From: Pseudomonadota bacterium
Lineage (GTDB): Bacteria; Pseudomonadota; Gammaproteobacteria; Burkholderiales; Burkholderiaceae_C
Assembly (NCBI GenBank): GCA_021847345.1
Contig: JAJZTW010000035.1
Location: forward strand, 1 to 39,125
Direction of reading: 5' to 3'
DNA: 39,125 bases
In this document: positions 8,155-15,987 of the stretch, one piece after another
Position numbering within the stretch: the stretch's first letter is position 1
How the letters are laid out: every line of letters starts with the position of its first letter
The notes under the pieces: model-generated
Seen by the model: the letters and a program-made list of their open reading frames with translations, nothing else
Databases searched by the model: none
Told to the model about the DNA's origin: nothing
Translations under genes and position numbers: made by a program

Positions 8155-9177
8155 TCAGACCAGCACCGGCTCGTATTCCAGCTCGATGCCGAAGCGCTCG
8201 CGCACCGCCGCTCGCACGCTCTCGGCAAGGCGCAGCACGTCGGCGCCCGATGCGCCACCGCGATTGACCAGCACCAGCGCGTGGCGGGTGTCCACCGCGG
8301 CAGCGCCGACGCTGCGACCCTTGCAGCCGCAGGCCTCGATCATCCAGGCGGCGGCCAGCTTGTAGCTGCCGTCCTCCAGCGGATAGCTGACGATCTCGGG
8401 GAATTCGTCGAGGATTTCGTTGCGGATGGTGCGATTGACCACCGGGTTCTTGAAAAAGCTGCCGGCGTTGCCCAGCCTGGCCGGATCGGGCAGCTTGGCC
8501 CGGCGGATCGCGCATACCGCGTCGAACACGTCCTGCGGGCTCGGGTCGCGGCGGCCGGCGCGCTCGAGGTGGCGCTGCAACTCCGCATAGCCCAGTTGCG
8601 CCCGCCACGGCTTGGGAAGGCGAAGCCGAACCCGCGTGATCACCGACTTGCCGGCCAGCGGCCCCTTGAACAGGCTGTCGCGGTACCCGAAACGGCAGGC
8701 CGCGCGGTCGAGCGTGGCGCTTCGCCCCGTGGTCAGGTCGACCAGCTCGACGGAATCGAAGCGCTCGGACAGTTCCATGCCGTAGGCGCCGATGTTCTGT
8801 ACCGGCGCGGCGCCGACCGTGCCGGGAATCAGCGCCAGGTTCTCCAGCCCGCCGAAACCCTGGCGCAGGGTCCAGCAAACGAGGTCGTGCCAGGCCACGC
8901 CGGCACCGGCCTCGATCAGCGTGGAGTCAGCATCGTCCTGCACCACATGCATGCCGCCGATCTCGATTTTCAGCACCACGCCGGAGGGATCGCGGGTCAG
9001 CAGCACATTGCTGCCCCCTCCCAGCACCAGCTTGGGCAGCACGCCGAGTTCGGGGTGGTCGACCACCGCGCGGATCTGCCGCGCATGCTCGATGCGCACC
9101 AGGCGCTGCGCGCGCGCCGGCACCCTGAAGGTGCTCAGGTCTGCGAGGTCGACATCCCGCTGGATCATCAGGTCCAT
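8155..9177 (-). CDS. murB: UDP-N-acetylenolpyruvoylglucosamine reductase
   Basis: A 340-residue FAD enzyme that reduces UDP-GlcNAc-enolpyruvate to UDP-MurNAc in peptidoglycan synthesis, cytoplasmic. It begins with LSTFRVPARAQRLV and has the FAD-binding LVLGGGSNVLL and ENLALIPGTVGAAPVQNIGAYG. The catalytic GNAGSFFKNP supplies the proton-donor Ser, and the C-terminal region has AAAWMIEACGCKG. The organisation (FAD domain, FAD domain continued, substrate domain with the Tyr loop) is that of type I MurB, as in E. coli. The ATG at 9177 gives MDLMIQRDVDLADLSTF; an internal ATG (residue 4) is an alternative. It stands apart from other cell-wall genes, divergent from yajQ. Confidence 0.96.
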   Translation of the reverse strand: MDLMIQRDVDLADLSTFRVPARAQRLVRIEHARQIRAVVDHPELGVLPKLVLGGGSNVLLTRDPSGVVLKIEIGGMHVVQDDADSTLIEAGAGVAWHDLVCWTLRQGFGGLENLALIPGTVGAAPVQNIGAYGMELSERFDSVELVDLTTGRSATLDRAACRFGYRDSLFKGPLAGKSVITRVRLRLPKPWRAQLGYAELQRHLERAGRRDPSPQDVFDAVCAIRRAKLPDPARLGNAGSFFKNPVVNRTIRNEILDEFPEIVSYPLEDGSYKLAAAWMIEACGCKGRSVGAAAVDTRHALVLVNRGGASGADVLRLAESVRAAVRERFGIELEYEPVLV

Positions 9178-9245
9178 ACAATTCCCGTCAAGATTCGATC
9201 ATTCCCATTCACACCGACGCGCGGCACCCGCGCCGCCACCCGACC

Positions 9246-9731
9246 ATGCCCACCTTCGACACCGTGCTCGAACCCGATCTGATCGAAGTCCGCAACGCCG
9301 TGGACCAGACCGCCAAGGAAGTCGCCAACCGCTTCGACTTCAAGGGCAGCTCCGCGAAGATCGAGCTGGTCGACAAGACCATCACCGCCTGGGCCGACAG
9401 TGATTTCCAGCTCGGGCAGCTGCGCGACGTGCTGCTGGCGAAAATGGCCAAGCGCAACGTCGACGTGCGCTTTCTCGAGCATGGCAAACCGCAGCCCGCC
9501 GGCGGCGACAAGTTCAAGCAGGTGTTCACGGTACGCTCGGGCATTCCGCAGGACCTGGCCAAGCGCATCACGTCGGCGATCAAGGAATCGCGCATGAAGC
9601 TGCAGGCGTCGATCCAGGGTGAAACGGTGCGCATCAGTGGCGGCAAGCGCGACGAGCTGCAGGCCGCCATCGCGCTGCTGCGCAAGCAGATCGACGACAC
9701 GCCGCTGTCGTTCCAGAATTTTCGCGACTGA
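9246..9731 (+). CDS. yajQ: YajQ family nucleotide-binding protein
   Basis: A 161-residue protein of the YajQ (DUF520) family, made of two ferredoxin-like RNA-binding-type folds. Members bind nucleotides; the Xanthomonas homologue has been described as a cyclic di-GMP effector. Family marks are the start MPTFDTVLEPDLIEVRNAVDQ, NRFDFKGS at about 33-40, the central SGIPQDLAKRITSAIKES and the end LSFQNFRD. Length and start agree with the family. It is transcribed alone between divergent murB and convergent plsY. Its role in this organism cannot be stated beyond nucleotide binding. Confidence 0.93.
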   Translation: MPTFDTVLEPDLIEVRNAVDQTAKEVANRFDFKGSSAKIELVDKTITAWADSDFQLGQLRDVLLAKMAKRNVDVRFLEHGKPQPAGGDKFKQVFTVRSGIPQDLAKRITSAIKESRMKLQASIQGETVRISGGKRDELQAAIALLRKQIDDTPLSFQNFRD

Positions 9732-9754
9732 GCGCTGCGGGCCGCATCGACGGC

Positions 9755-10417
9755 TCAGCGCCGCGGCTTGCCCCGCGCTCCCGCAGCCTTCGCGCCGATG
9801 CGCGTTTCCTCGCCGCGAAGCAACTTGCGGATATTGGCCTGGTGGCGCCAGATCACCAGCAGCGAAATCGCCCCCAGCGCCAGCAAGGTGGCCGGCGGCA
9901 GATTCCAGGCGAGCCCCTGCCCCATGACGGCGTAGAACGGCGCGAACACCGCCGCGGCGAGCGCCGCCAGCGACGAGTAGCGGAAGAACAGCGCAACGAT
10001 CAGCCAGGTGGCGATGGTGGCCAGACCCAGCCAGGGGTTCACGGCGAGCAGCACGCCGGCGGCCGTAGCCACCCCCTTGCCGCCGCGAAATCGCAGGAAC
10101 ATCGGCCACAGGTGGCCGGCCAGCACCGCCAGCGCCAGCAGCGGTACCGCCGCAGCGTCGAGCCAGCCGGCCTGCGCGGCACGCAGGCCCAGCCAGACGG
10201 CGAGCCAGCCCTTGCCGGCGTCGAGCACGAGCGTGGCCGCCGCAGCCGCCTTGCTGCCCGAGCGCAGCACATTGGTGGCCCCCGGGTTTCCCGAGCCGTA
10301 GCTGCGGGGGTCCGACAGGCCCATGAGACGACTCACCACGACCGCGAAGGGCACGGAACCGAGCGTGTAGGCGAGCGCCGCACCGAACAGGGAAATCAGA
10401 ATCGTCAGGGTTTCCAT
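9755..10417 (-). CDS. plsY: glycerol-3-phosphate acyltransferase PlsY
   Basis: A 220-residue inner-membrane enzyme that transfers the acyl group of acyl-phosphate to glycerol 3-phosphate, the first committed step of phospholipid synthesis. Three PlsY motifs are visible: [14 protein letters not shown] plus the nearby [38 protein letters not shown], and the C-terminal [18 protein letters not shown]. Several long hydrophobic segments fit the usual membrane topology. The ATG at 10417 gives [15 protein letters not shown] as expected. After the motif end a basic tail of about 20 residues ([14 protein letters not shown]) is present. It is convergent with yajQ and divergent from the PHP-domain gene. 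Confidence 0.96.
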   Translation of the reverse strand: METLTILISLFGAALAYTLGSVPFAVVVSRLMGLSDPRSYGSGNPGATNVLRSGSKAAAAATLVLDAGKGWLAVWLGLRAAQAGWLDAAAVPLLALAVLAGHLWPMFLRFRGGKGVATAAGVLLAVNPWLGLATIATWLIVALFFRYSSLAALAAAVFAPFYAVMGQGLAWNLPPATLLALGAISLLVIWRHQANIRKLLRGEETRIGAKAAGARGKPRR

Positions 10418-10483
10418 CGTCGCGAATTCTAGCGATCGCCCGCCCTGCGGACGCGTGCGCTGCGACGGGCCTAAAATACCCGT

Positions 10484-11329
10484 ATGTCCGACGCGTTCAA
10501 CGCAGACCTGCACTGCCACTCCCTGGTTTCCGACGGCACCCTGGCACCGGCCACGCTGGCGCGCCGGGCGCGCGACAACGGCGTGCAACTGTGGGCGTTG
10601 ACGGACCACGACGAGCTCGGTGGCCTGCGCGAAGCGGCCAGCGCCTGCGCCGAGATCGGCCTGCGCTTCGTGCCCGGCGTGGAGGTCTCGGTCTCGGTCG
10701 ACGACCAGACCGTGCACGTGGTCGGCCTGGGGGTGGACGCCACGCACGCCGGCCTGCTGCGCGAGTTGCAGCGCATGTGCTCGGGACGCGATGCGCGTGC
10801 TCGCCGCATGGCGCAATCGCTGCGCGAGCACACCGGAGTGGACGACGCCTACGAGGGGGCCTGCCGCATGGCCGGCAATCCGGCGCTGATCTCGCGCACC
10901 CATTTCGCGCGCCACCTCGTCGAGCGCGGCGTGTGCTCCAGCACGGCCGAGGTGTTCTCGCGCTACCTCACTCCGGGCAAGCCCGGCTACGTCGAGCACG
11001 CGTGGGCCTCGCTCGAGCAGGCCGTGCAATGGATCCACGACGCGGGCGGCCTGGCCGTGCTCGCGCACCCGGGCCGCTATCGCTTCACCGAAGCGCGCGA
11101 GCGCGAGATGCTCGGGCGGTTTCGCGACCTCGGCGGCGAGGGCATCGAGGTCATCACCGCAAGCCACAGCGCTGCGGACTGGCGCAAGTACGCAGGCATC
11201 GCGCGCGAATTCGGCCTGCGCGCCTCGCGCGGCTCGGATTTCCACTGCCCGCGGGAGAGTCGCTGCGATCTCGGCCGCCTGCCCGCGCTTCCCGAAGGCC
11301 TGGCGCCGATCTGGGACCTGCTGCACTGA
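10484..11329 (+). CDS. rnm: PHP-domain phosphoesterase (3',5'-nucleoside bisphosphate phosphatase / RNase AM type)
   Basis: A 281-residue PHP-fold metallophosphoesterase of the YciV group. Such enzymes hydrolyse 3',5'-bisphosphonucleosides and trim RNA 5' ends; E. coli RnaAM matures rRNA 5' ends. Metal ligands are visible in [13 protein letters not shown] (residues 7-19), [15 protein letters not shown], the late AHPGRY and GSDFH near the C-terminus. These match the trinuclear PHP site in order. The ATG at 10484 gives [13 protein letters not shown]. It is the first gene of a likely operon with the YciO-type gene 39 bases downstream and the M50 protease after that. The family is clear; the physiological substrate here is inferred. 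Confidence 0.9.
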   Translation: MSDAFNADLHCHSLVSDGTLAPATLARRARDNGVQLWALTDHDELGGLREAASACAEIGLRFVPGVEVSVSVDDQTVHVVGLGVDATHAGLLRELQRMCSGRDARARRMAQSLREHTGVDDAYEGACRMAGNPALISRTHFARHLVERGVCSSTAEVFSRYLTPGKPGYVEHAWASLEQAVQWIHDAGGLAVLAHPGRYRFTEAREREMLGRFRDLGGEGIEVITASHSAADWRKYAGIAREFGLRASRGSDFHCPRESRCDLGRLPALPEGLAPIWDLLH

Positions 11330-11368
11330 AGGCGTGAGCCAACCCTCCAGGCGCGAGCCCACCTGCCC

Positions 11369-11998
11369 ATGGCCCAGTACTTCACGCTGCACCCCGACAA
11401 CCCGCAAGCGCGACTGATCAAGCAAGCCTGCGCGATCCTGCACGCCGGCGGCGTGGCGGCGATTCCCACCGACTCGTCCTACGCGCTGGTCTGCCACCTC
11501 GACGACAAGGCCGCCGCCGAGCGCCTGCGGCGCATTCGCCAGGTCGACGCCAAGCACCACCTCACGCTGCTGTGCAGCGACCTGTCGGAGCTGGGCACCT
11601 ACGCGGTGGTGGACAACCGGCAGTTCCGACTGCTGCGGGCGGCCACCCCGGGGCCATACACCTTCATCCTGGAAGCCACGCGCGAGGTACCGCGGCGCCT
11701 GTCGCACCCGTCGCGCAAGACCATCGGCGTGCGCGTTCCGGCACACGCGGTGACCCACGCACTGCTGACCGAGCTGGCGCAGCCGCTGCTGGCCACCACG
11801 CTGATCCTGCCCGGCGAGATCGAGCCATTGAACGAGGCGGCGGAGATCCGGGCCCGGCTGGAAAAGCAGCTCGACCTGGTGATCGATGCCGGCCCCTGCC
11901 CGCTGCAGCCGACCAGCGTGATCGACCTCAGCGGCCCCGTTCCCGAGGTGCTGCGGCTCGGGCGCGGGGACGTTTCCGCGCTCGGACTGACGGACTGA
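11369..11998 (+). CDS. yciO: YciO family protein (threonylcarbamoyl-AMP synthase-like)
   Basis: A 209-residue protein with the YrdC/Sua5-type fold. Family marks are [15 protein letters not shown] (about 29-43), [37 protein letters not shown] and the [11 protein letters not shown] loop. The TsaC/Sua5 relatives make threonylcarbamoyl-adenylate for tRNA t6A, but YciO proteins form a separate branch whose main role is not settled. The C-terminal PTSVIDLSG is the shared nucleotide-site element. It lies between the PHP phosphoesterase gene and the M50 protease gene with short gaps. A gene order joining YciV- and YciO-type genes also occurs in E. coli. Assignment to YciO rather than TsaC rests on the start ...[16 protein letters not shown]. 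Confidence 0.88.
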   Translation: MAQYFTLHPDNPQARLIKQACAILHAGGVAAIPTDSSYALVCHLDDKAAAERLRRIRQVDAKHHLTLLCSDLSELGTYAVVDNRQFRLLRAATPGPYTFILEATREVPRRLSHPSRKTIGVRVPAHAVTHALLTELAQPLLATTLILPGEIEPLNEAAEIRARLEKQLDLVIDAGPCPLQPTSVIDLSGPVPEVLRLGRGDVSALGLTD

Positions 11999-12027
11999 CC
12001 GGGCAACAGCGCGCCAACCCGACCATC

Positions 12028-12684
12028 ATGAACGAGCAAATCCAGCAACTCACCGTCTACGCGCTGCCGCTGTTGTTCGCGATCACGCTGCACGAGGCGG
12101 CACACGGCTACGCCGCGCGCCACTTCGGCGACAACACCGCCTACATGATGGGGCGGATTTCCCTCAACCCCGCACGGCATATCGACCCCGTCGGCACCAT
12201 CCTGATCCCGGTGCTGCTGCTGGCCTTCGGCAGCCCCTTCCTGGTCGGATACGCCAAGCCCGTCCCGGTGAATTTCGGCGCATTGCGCAACCCCAAGCGT
12301 GACATGATCTGGGTCGCGCTGGCCGGGCCGGCGTCGAATTTCCTGCAGGCCCTTTGCTTCGGCCTGGCATTCCTCGCCATGCGCGGGTTCGGCGTGCAGG
12401 AGGCCTTCTTCCTCGACGTGGCCAGGGCCGGCGTGCAGGTCAACCTGTTGCTGTTCGTGTTCAACCTGTTTCCGATCCCGCCGCTGGATGGCGGTCGCGT
12501 ACTCGTGGGCCTGCTGCCGCTGCGCCAGGCGCTGGCGCTGTCGCGCATCGAGCCCTACGGCTTTTTCATCGTCATGGCCCTGGTGCTCAGCGGCATCGCC
12601 AACTCGATCTGGCTGGCGCCGCTGATGCACCTGAGCTACAGCGCGCTGGATCTGCTGCTCAGCCCTTTTCGTCTGCTGTTCTAG
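12028..12684 (+). CDS. M50 family site-2-type membrane metalloprotease
   Basis: A 218-residue intramembrane zinc protease of the short bacterial M50 (YwhC-like) group. The zinc-binding HEAAHG is in the first hydrophobic segment at about residues 22-27 (TLHEAAHGYAARHFGD). The second metal ligand is in NLFPIPPLDGGRVL near 147-160 (NPxDG-type motif). Other marks are GRISLNPARHIDPVGT and the GYAKPVPVNFGALRNPKRD loop. No PDZ domain is present, unlike RseP. Substrates are unknown. The gene is third in the likely PHP/YciO/M50 operon. Its last codons and stop lie inside a 13-bp tandem repeat that continues to the next gene, so the C-terminus may be prone to repeat-number change. Confidence 0.93.
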   Translation: MNEQIQQLTVYALPLLFAITLHEAAHGYAARHFGDNTAYMMGRISLNPARHIDPVGTILIPVLLLAFGSPFLVGYAKPVPVNFGALRNPKRDMIWVALAGPASNFLQALCFGLAFLAMRGFGVQEAFFLDVARAGVQVNLLLFVFNLFPIPPLDGGRVLVGLLPLRQALALSRIEPYGFFIVMALVLSGIANSIWLAPLMHLSYSALDLLLSPFRLLF

Positions 12685-12789
12685 CCTGCTGTTCTAGCCG
12701 GCCGTTCCAGCCTGCCGCGCCGCCCCGCTGCTCCGGCCGGCCGTTCCAGCCCGCTGCTTCAAGCCACTCCTCCAAGCCGCTCCTCCAGG
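12673..12789. repeat. nine-unit 13-bp minisatellite
   Basis: Nine consecutive 13-base units fill 12673-12789 without gaps. The first two are identical (ctgctgttctagc). Units 3 and 6 are identical (cggccgttccagc). Units 5, 7, 8 and 9 are close variants (for example ccgctgcttcaag), and unit 4 is decayed. The array starts in the last four codons of the M50 protease gene, includes its TAG stop and ends one base before the aagga ribosome site of the pagL-type gene. Thirteen is not a multiple of three, so each unit gained or lost would shift frame. Confidence 0.88.
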
Positions 12790-12800
12790 AAGGACCCGTC

Positions 12801-13394
12801 ATGCCGCATCGCCTGTTCCCCCGCAACGCCCCCCGCCACCACAGCGCGCAGGCCCGGCAGCAGCAAGGGCACGGACTCCGCCGGACCATCGCGGCACTGG
12901 GCGCAGGCTGCGCCTGCCTGCTCGGCCCGGTGGCGGCCCAGGCCTCCGAAGTGTCGCTGCTGGCCGGCAACTGGGACGGCTACCACAACGTGACCGCGGC
13001 CTGGCAAAGCGACGCGCTGTGGCAGCACGATTTCGGCAGCCAGCGCCTGGACCTCAGCGTGGAGGCCTCGGTGGGTCGGGTGTTCGGCCCGGCAGGCCAA
13101 CCCGGCGCGCCGTTGTGGCACGTCGGCCTGACTCCCTTCGTGCGTTGGTGGTTCAGCGATGCCACGGCGCTGGAGGCGGGCATCGGCGCGAATGTGTTCT
13201 CGGGCACCTACATCGGTTCCAAGAGCATTTCCACGGCCTACCAATTCGGCGACTCGCTGGGTCTGTACCATCGCATCGCCAGCACCCCCTGGGGCGTCGG
13301 AGTGCGATTCACCCATTACTCGAATGCCGATATCAAGCGCCCCAATCCGGGCCAGAACTACCTGCAATTGCGCCTGAGCTATGAACTCCGCTGA
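12801..13394 (+). CDS. pagL: PagL-type lipid A 3-O-deacylase (outer membrane)
   Basis: A 197-residue protein with a long N-terminal basic region and export signal ending near LLGPVAAQASE (residue 48), then a small beta-barrel ending in the outer-membrane-type aromatic-containing strand YLQLRLSYELR. PagL enzymes remove the 3-O acyl chain of lipid A in the outer membrane. The active-site stretch FTHYSNADIKRPNPG gives His172 and Ser174 of the His-Ser-Glu triad. I see no Glu at the expected place about 13-14 residues after the His (Gln185/Asn186), so activity is uncertain. The start ATG at 12801 has aagga upstream; the 40-residue leader is long for a signal peptide and a later start is conceivable. 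The end overlaps trpS by 14 bases. Confidence 0.82.
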   Translation: MPHRLFPRNAPRHHSAQARQQQGHGLRRTIAALGAGCACLLGPVAAQASEVSLLAGNWDGYHNVTAAWQSDALWQHDFGSQRLDLSVEASVGRVFGPAGQPGAPLWHVGLTPFVRWWFSDATALEAGIGANVFSGTYIGSKSISTAYQFGDSLGLYHRIASTPWGVGVRFTHYSNADIKRPNPGQNYLQLRLSYELR

Positions 13395-14640
13395 TTCGTC
13401 CTCCGTGCCCGGCACCGCCGCGGACCCGCAAGGCCCCGCCACAGGCGGCGAGCGCGTGCTGTCGGGTATGCGCCCGACCGGCGCGCTGCACCTGGGGCAT
13501 TACCACGGCGCGTTGAAGAACTGGGCCCGGCTGCAGTACGACAACAACTGCTTCTTTTTCGTCGCCGACTGGCATGCGCTGACCACGCATTACGAATCCC
13601 CGGAGGTCATCGCCAGCCATACGCACGACATGGTGGTGGACTGGCTTGCCGCCGGCGTCGACCCGGAGAAGGCCACGCTGTTCGTGCAAAGCCGGGTGCC
13701 CGAGCACGCCGAGCTGTTCCTGCTGCTCGGCATGGGCACGCCGCTGGCCTGGCTGGAGCGCGTGCCCACCTACAAGGAGCAGATCAGCAACCTCAAGGAC
13801 AAGGACCTGCTTACCTACGGATTCCTCGGCTACCCGCTGCTGCAGGCCGCGGACATTCTCATCTACCAGGCGCGCTGGGTCCCCGTCGGGGCCGACCAGA
13901 TTCCTCACATCGAGATGAGCCGGGAAATCGCGCGGCGCTTCAACACGCTGTACGGCAAGGATCCCGACATCGAGGCCAAGGCACGCGACGCGGCGACGCG
14001 CCTGCCCGACGAGCAGCGCCAGCAACTGCAGGCGCTGCGCCGGGCAGCCGACCAGGAAGGACAGGTCGAGCTGCGCGAGCAGGCCCGCGCGCTGGTGGCG
14101 GCAAGCAAGCTCTCGCGCGCCGACAAGGACGCGCTGCGCGCGCAGATCGACGGCGGGCGGCGCAGCATCCTGCGCGAGCCGGAAGCCCTGCTCACCCCCG
14201 AGTCCAAGCTCCCGGGGCTCGACGGCCGCAAGATGTCGAAGAGCTACGGAAATTCCATCGCCATTCGCGAGGAGCGGGCGGTGGTCGAGCACAAGATCCG
14301 CCGCATGCCGACCGACCCGGCCCGCGTGCGGCGCAGCGACCCCGGCAACCCCGAGCGTTGCCCGGTATGGGAGTTCCACCAGGCCTACACGGACGAGGCC
14401 TGCCGGGAGTGGGTGCGTCGCGGCTGCACCAGCGCCGGCATAGGCTGCCTGGAATGCAAGCAGCCGGTGATCGACGCGGTATTGCGCGAACAGCAGCCGA
14501 TGCTCGAGCGTGCGCAGCCCTACCTGGACGAGCCCGCGCTGGTCCGCGACATCCTCGAGGCAGGCACCGAACGGGCGCGCGCCGCGGCGCGGGAAACCAT
14601 GCGCTCGGTACGAGAGTCGATGGGCCTGCGCGGCGCCTGA
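13381..14640 (+). CDS. trpS: tryptophan--tRNA ligase, long form
   Basis: A 419-residue class I synthetase charging tRNA-Trp. The HIGH-like HLGH is at residues 37-40 in SGMRPTGALHLGHYHGALK, and KMSKS is at 284-288 in PGLDGRKMSKSYGN. The adenylate-site region VGADQIPHIEMSREIARRFN lies in between. Most bacterial TrpS are about 330-350 residues. The extra length here is a charged, probably helical insertion of some 80-90 residues (about 200-280) between the Rossmann fold and the KMSKS loop, as I recall for other Burkholderiales. The ATG at 13381 lies inside the end of the pagL-type gene (14-base overlap), which suggests coupling. It abuts the convergent DedA gene with no spare base. Confidence 0.95.
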   Translation: MNSADSSSVPGTAADPQGPATGGERVLSGMRPTGALHLGHYHGALKNWARLQYDNNCFFFVADWHALTTHYESPEVIASHTHDMVVDWLAAGVDPEKATLFVQSRVPEHAELFLLLGMGTPLAWLERVPTYKEQISNLKDKDLLTYGFLGYPLLQAADILIYQARWVPVGADQIPHIEMSREIARRFNTLYGKDPDIEAKARDAATRLPDEQRQQLQALRRAADQEGQVELREQARALVAASKLSRADKDALRAQIDGGRRSILREPEALLTPESKLPGLDGRKMSKSYGNSIAIREERAVVEHKIRRMPTDPARVRRSDPGNPERCPVWEFHQAYTDEACREWVRRGCTSAGIGCLECKQPVIDAVLREQQPMLERAQPYLDEPALVRDILEAGTERARAAARETMRSVRESMGLRGA

Positions 14641-15252
14641 TCAAGGCCCGTCAGGCGGAGCCGCCGCGCTGCCGGGCGCCGTTCGCGCCCGGCGCCCGCG
14701 CGGCAAGCGGGCCAACAGGCGCCGCACCAGCCACGACCCGAGCACGACCAGGCCGAGCAGCACCAGCAGGCCCGCCTCGAAGCCGGGCAGGCGCTGCGAG
14801 ACATGCTCCCAGGCGTGGCCGAAGCCCCAGCCCAGTCCGGCGATCAGCGGCGCCCACAGCGCGGCTCCGAGCATGTTGAACACCGCGAAGCGCCAGGGGG
14901 ACACCTCGGCGGCTCCGATCAGGATGGAGCCGGCGATGCGCAGGCCGTACAGGAAGCGCACCAGGACCACCGCGCCTTCCGGGCGCCGGCGCAACAGCAC
15001 CGCCACGCGCTCCACCTGTGCGCGCAGGCGCGGCAGGCGCCGCAGCAGCGCGGGCCCCCACAGGCGCCCGACCCAGAAGAAGAACTGGTCGCCCGCACTG
15101 GCGGCGACGAAAGCCACCAGGATCACGCGCCACAGGTCCAGCCAGCCGGCGCGGGCGGCATAGCCGGCCGCCAGCAGCACCGTCTCGCCCTCGGCGAAGG
15201 CCCCGGCGGCGACGGCCAGATAACCCCATTCCCGCACGAGTTGATCAAGCAA
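14641..15252 (-). CDS. DedA family membrane protein
   Basis: A 203-residue inner-membrane protein of the DedA/SNARE-associated (DUF, VTT) family, members of which act as lipid flippases or support membrane potential and polymyxin resistance. Family features are EGETVLLAAGYAARAG, VAASAGDQFFFWVGRLWG and the signature VLVRFLYGLRIAGSILIGAAEVSPWRF (Arg-rich F-R-x3-G-x-R segment). No ATG fits the conserved start. I chose the TTG at 15252 because ggag lies six bases upstream and translation begins LDQLVREWGYLAVAAGAFAEGE. A longer in-frame ATG start at 15399 would read through the terminator structures downstream of cspA and is unlikely. It ends directly against trpS. Confidence 0.85.
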   Translation of the reverse strand: MLDQLVREWGYLAVAAGAFAEGETVLLAAGYAARAGWLDLWRVILVAFVAASAGDQFFFWVGRLWGPALLRRLPRLRAQVERVAVLLRRRPEGAVVLVRFLYGLRIAGSILIGAAEVSPWRFAVFNMLGAALWAPLIAGLGWGFGHAWEHVSQRLPGFEAGLLVLLGLVVLGSWLVRRLLARLPRGRRARTAPGSAAAPPDGP

Positions 15253-15320
15253 GCCTGGCTCCGTCGAACGTCCCTGGGCGCATGATGCCGCAAACGGAGC
15301 CGGACAAGCCTGGCGGGAAC

Positions 15321-15349
15321 AAAAAAGCCGACTCGAACGAGTCGGCTTT
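15321..15349 (-). terminator. second terminator downstream of cspA
   Basis: gccgactc / gaac / gagtcggc with flanking A/T pairs forms a stable hairpin. Read on the minus strand it is followed by six T residues (the A-run at 15321-15326). It lies beyond the first cspA terminator and stops read-through toward the DedA gene. Confidence 0.88.
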
Positions 15350-15392
15350 CGCGCCCGGCCGCGAGGCAGCCAGACACTCGCCCCGCCAGCCC

Positions 15393-15421
15393 GAAACAAA
15401 ACGCCTGGCCGAAGCCAGGCG
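15393..15421 (-). terminator. first terminator downstream of cspA
   Basis: The 8-bp stem cgcctggc / gccaggcg with a 4-base loop is followed, on the minus strand, by ttttgtttc. It begins 24 bases after the cspA stop. Confidence 0.88.
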
Positions 15422-15445
15422 CATTGCAGAGCGTCTGCGCGAGCT

Positions 15446-15649
15446 TTACAGCACGCGGATCTGCGAAGCCTGCGGGCCCTTCGGGCCGGCCTTCACGGTG
15501 AACTCGACGCGCTGGTTCTCCTGCAGGGTGCGGAAACCCTTGGCCTGGATTTCGCTGAAGTGGGCGAACAGATCTTCGCCGCCTTCGTCCGGCTTGATGA
15601 ACCCGAATCCCTTGCTTTCGTTAAACCATTTGACGATGCCGGTGGGCAT
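15446..15649 (-). CDS. cspA: cold-shock domain protein (CspA family)
   Basis: A 67-residue single cold-shock domain that binds single-stranded RNA/DNA and acts as an RNA chaperone. RNP1 (KGFGFI) and RNP2 (DLFAHFSEI, with Phe in place of the more common Val) are both present after the standard start [20 protein letters not shown]. The end [16 protein letters not shown] is also typical. The ATG at 15649 has a ggaag site seven bases upstream. The gene is followed by two tandem terminators, consistent with a strongly expressed short transcript. Several paralogues usually exist in these bacteria, so the symbol indicates family only; cold induction cannot be read from the sequence. Confidence 0.96.
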   Translation of the reverse strand: MPTGIVKWFNESKGFGFIKPDEGGEDLFAHFSEIQAKGFRTLQENQRVEFTVKAGPKGPQASQIRVL

Positions 15650-15776
15650 GATCTTCCTTTCAAGTGTTGAATATCAAAACGATGCAAATCTTCAACAAGC
15701 CCAGCCGGTTTATCGAATGACTACGAACCCAAACTGTGCGCGGCAAAGCGCCCGTCTTGAAGCGACTGCAGGGCTT

Positions 15777-15807
15777 ACTATACACCGATTGGCGCTATTG
15801 CAAGCAA
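15777..15807 (-). promoter_or_regulatory. candidate cspA promoter
   Basis: On the minus strand TATAGT (15782 down to 15777) is a good -10 box. A -35 could be TTGCAA (15 bases away) or TTGCTT (19 bases away); neither spacing is ideal. It would give a leader of about 120 bases, as is common for cold-shock messages. The rest of the 338-base gap 15650-15987 holds no gene that I can support and presumably carries the ribF promoter in its GC-rich right part. Confidence 0.4.
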
Positions 15808-15987
15808 TCCCCGCACCCTCACCGAAAAATCGTTCGATGCGCCCATCGCCGGCGTTGCCGACTGACCACACGCACCGCGTCGCCGACGTGGTCGCACCGC
15901 TCGGCACGCCGGCCGCGCCGGGCGTGAAAGACGCCGCCGCGACCGGCGACGTGGAGCGACCGGGCCCCGTATAAACCCTACACCCAC

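Noticed and set aside
12673..12789. CRISPR array
   Set aside because: The repeats are 13 bases with no spacers and no cas genes nearby; it is a simple tandem repeat.
15253..15399. Longer N-terminus for the DedA protein from the ATG at 15399
   Set aside because: It would translate through the cspA terminators and adds a basic Cys/Arg-rich stretch unlike the family. TTG at 15252 with ggag upstream fits better.
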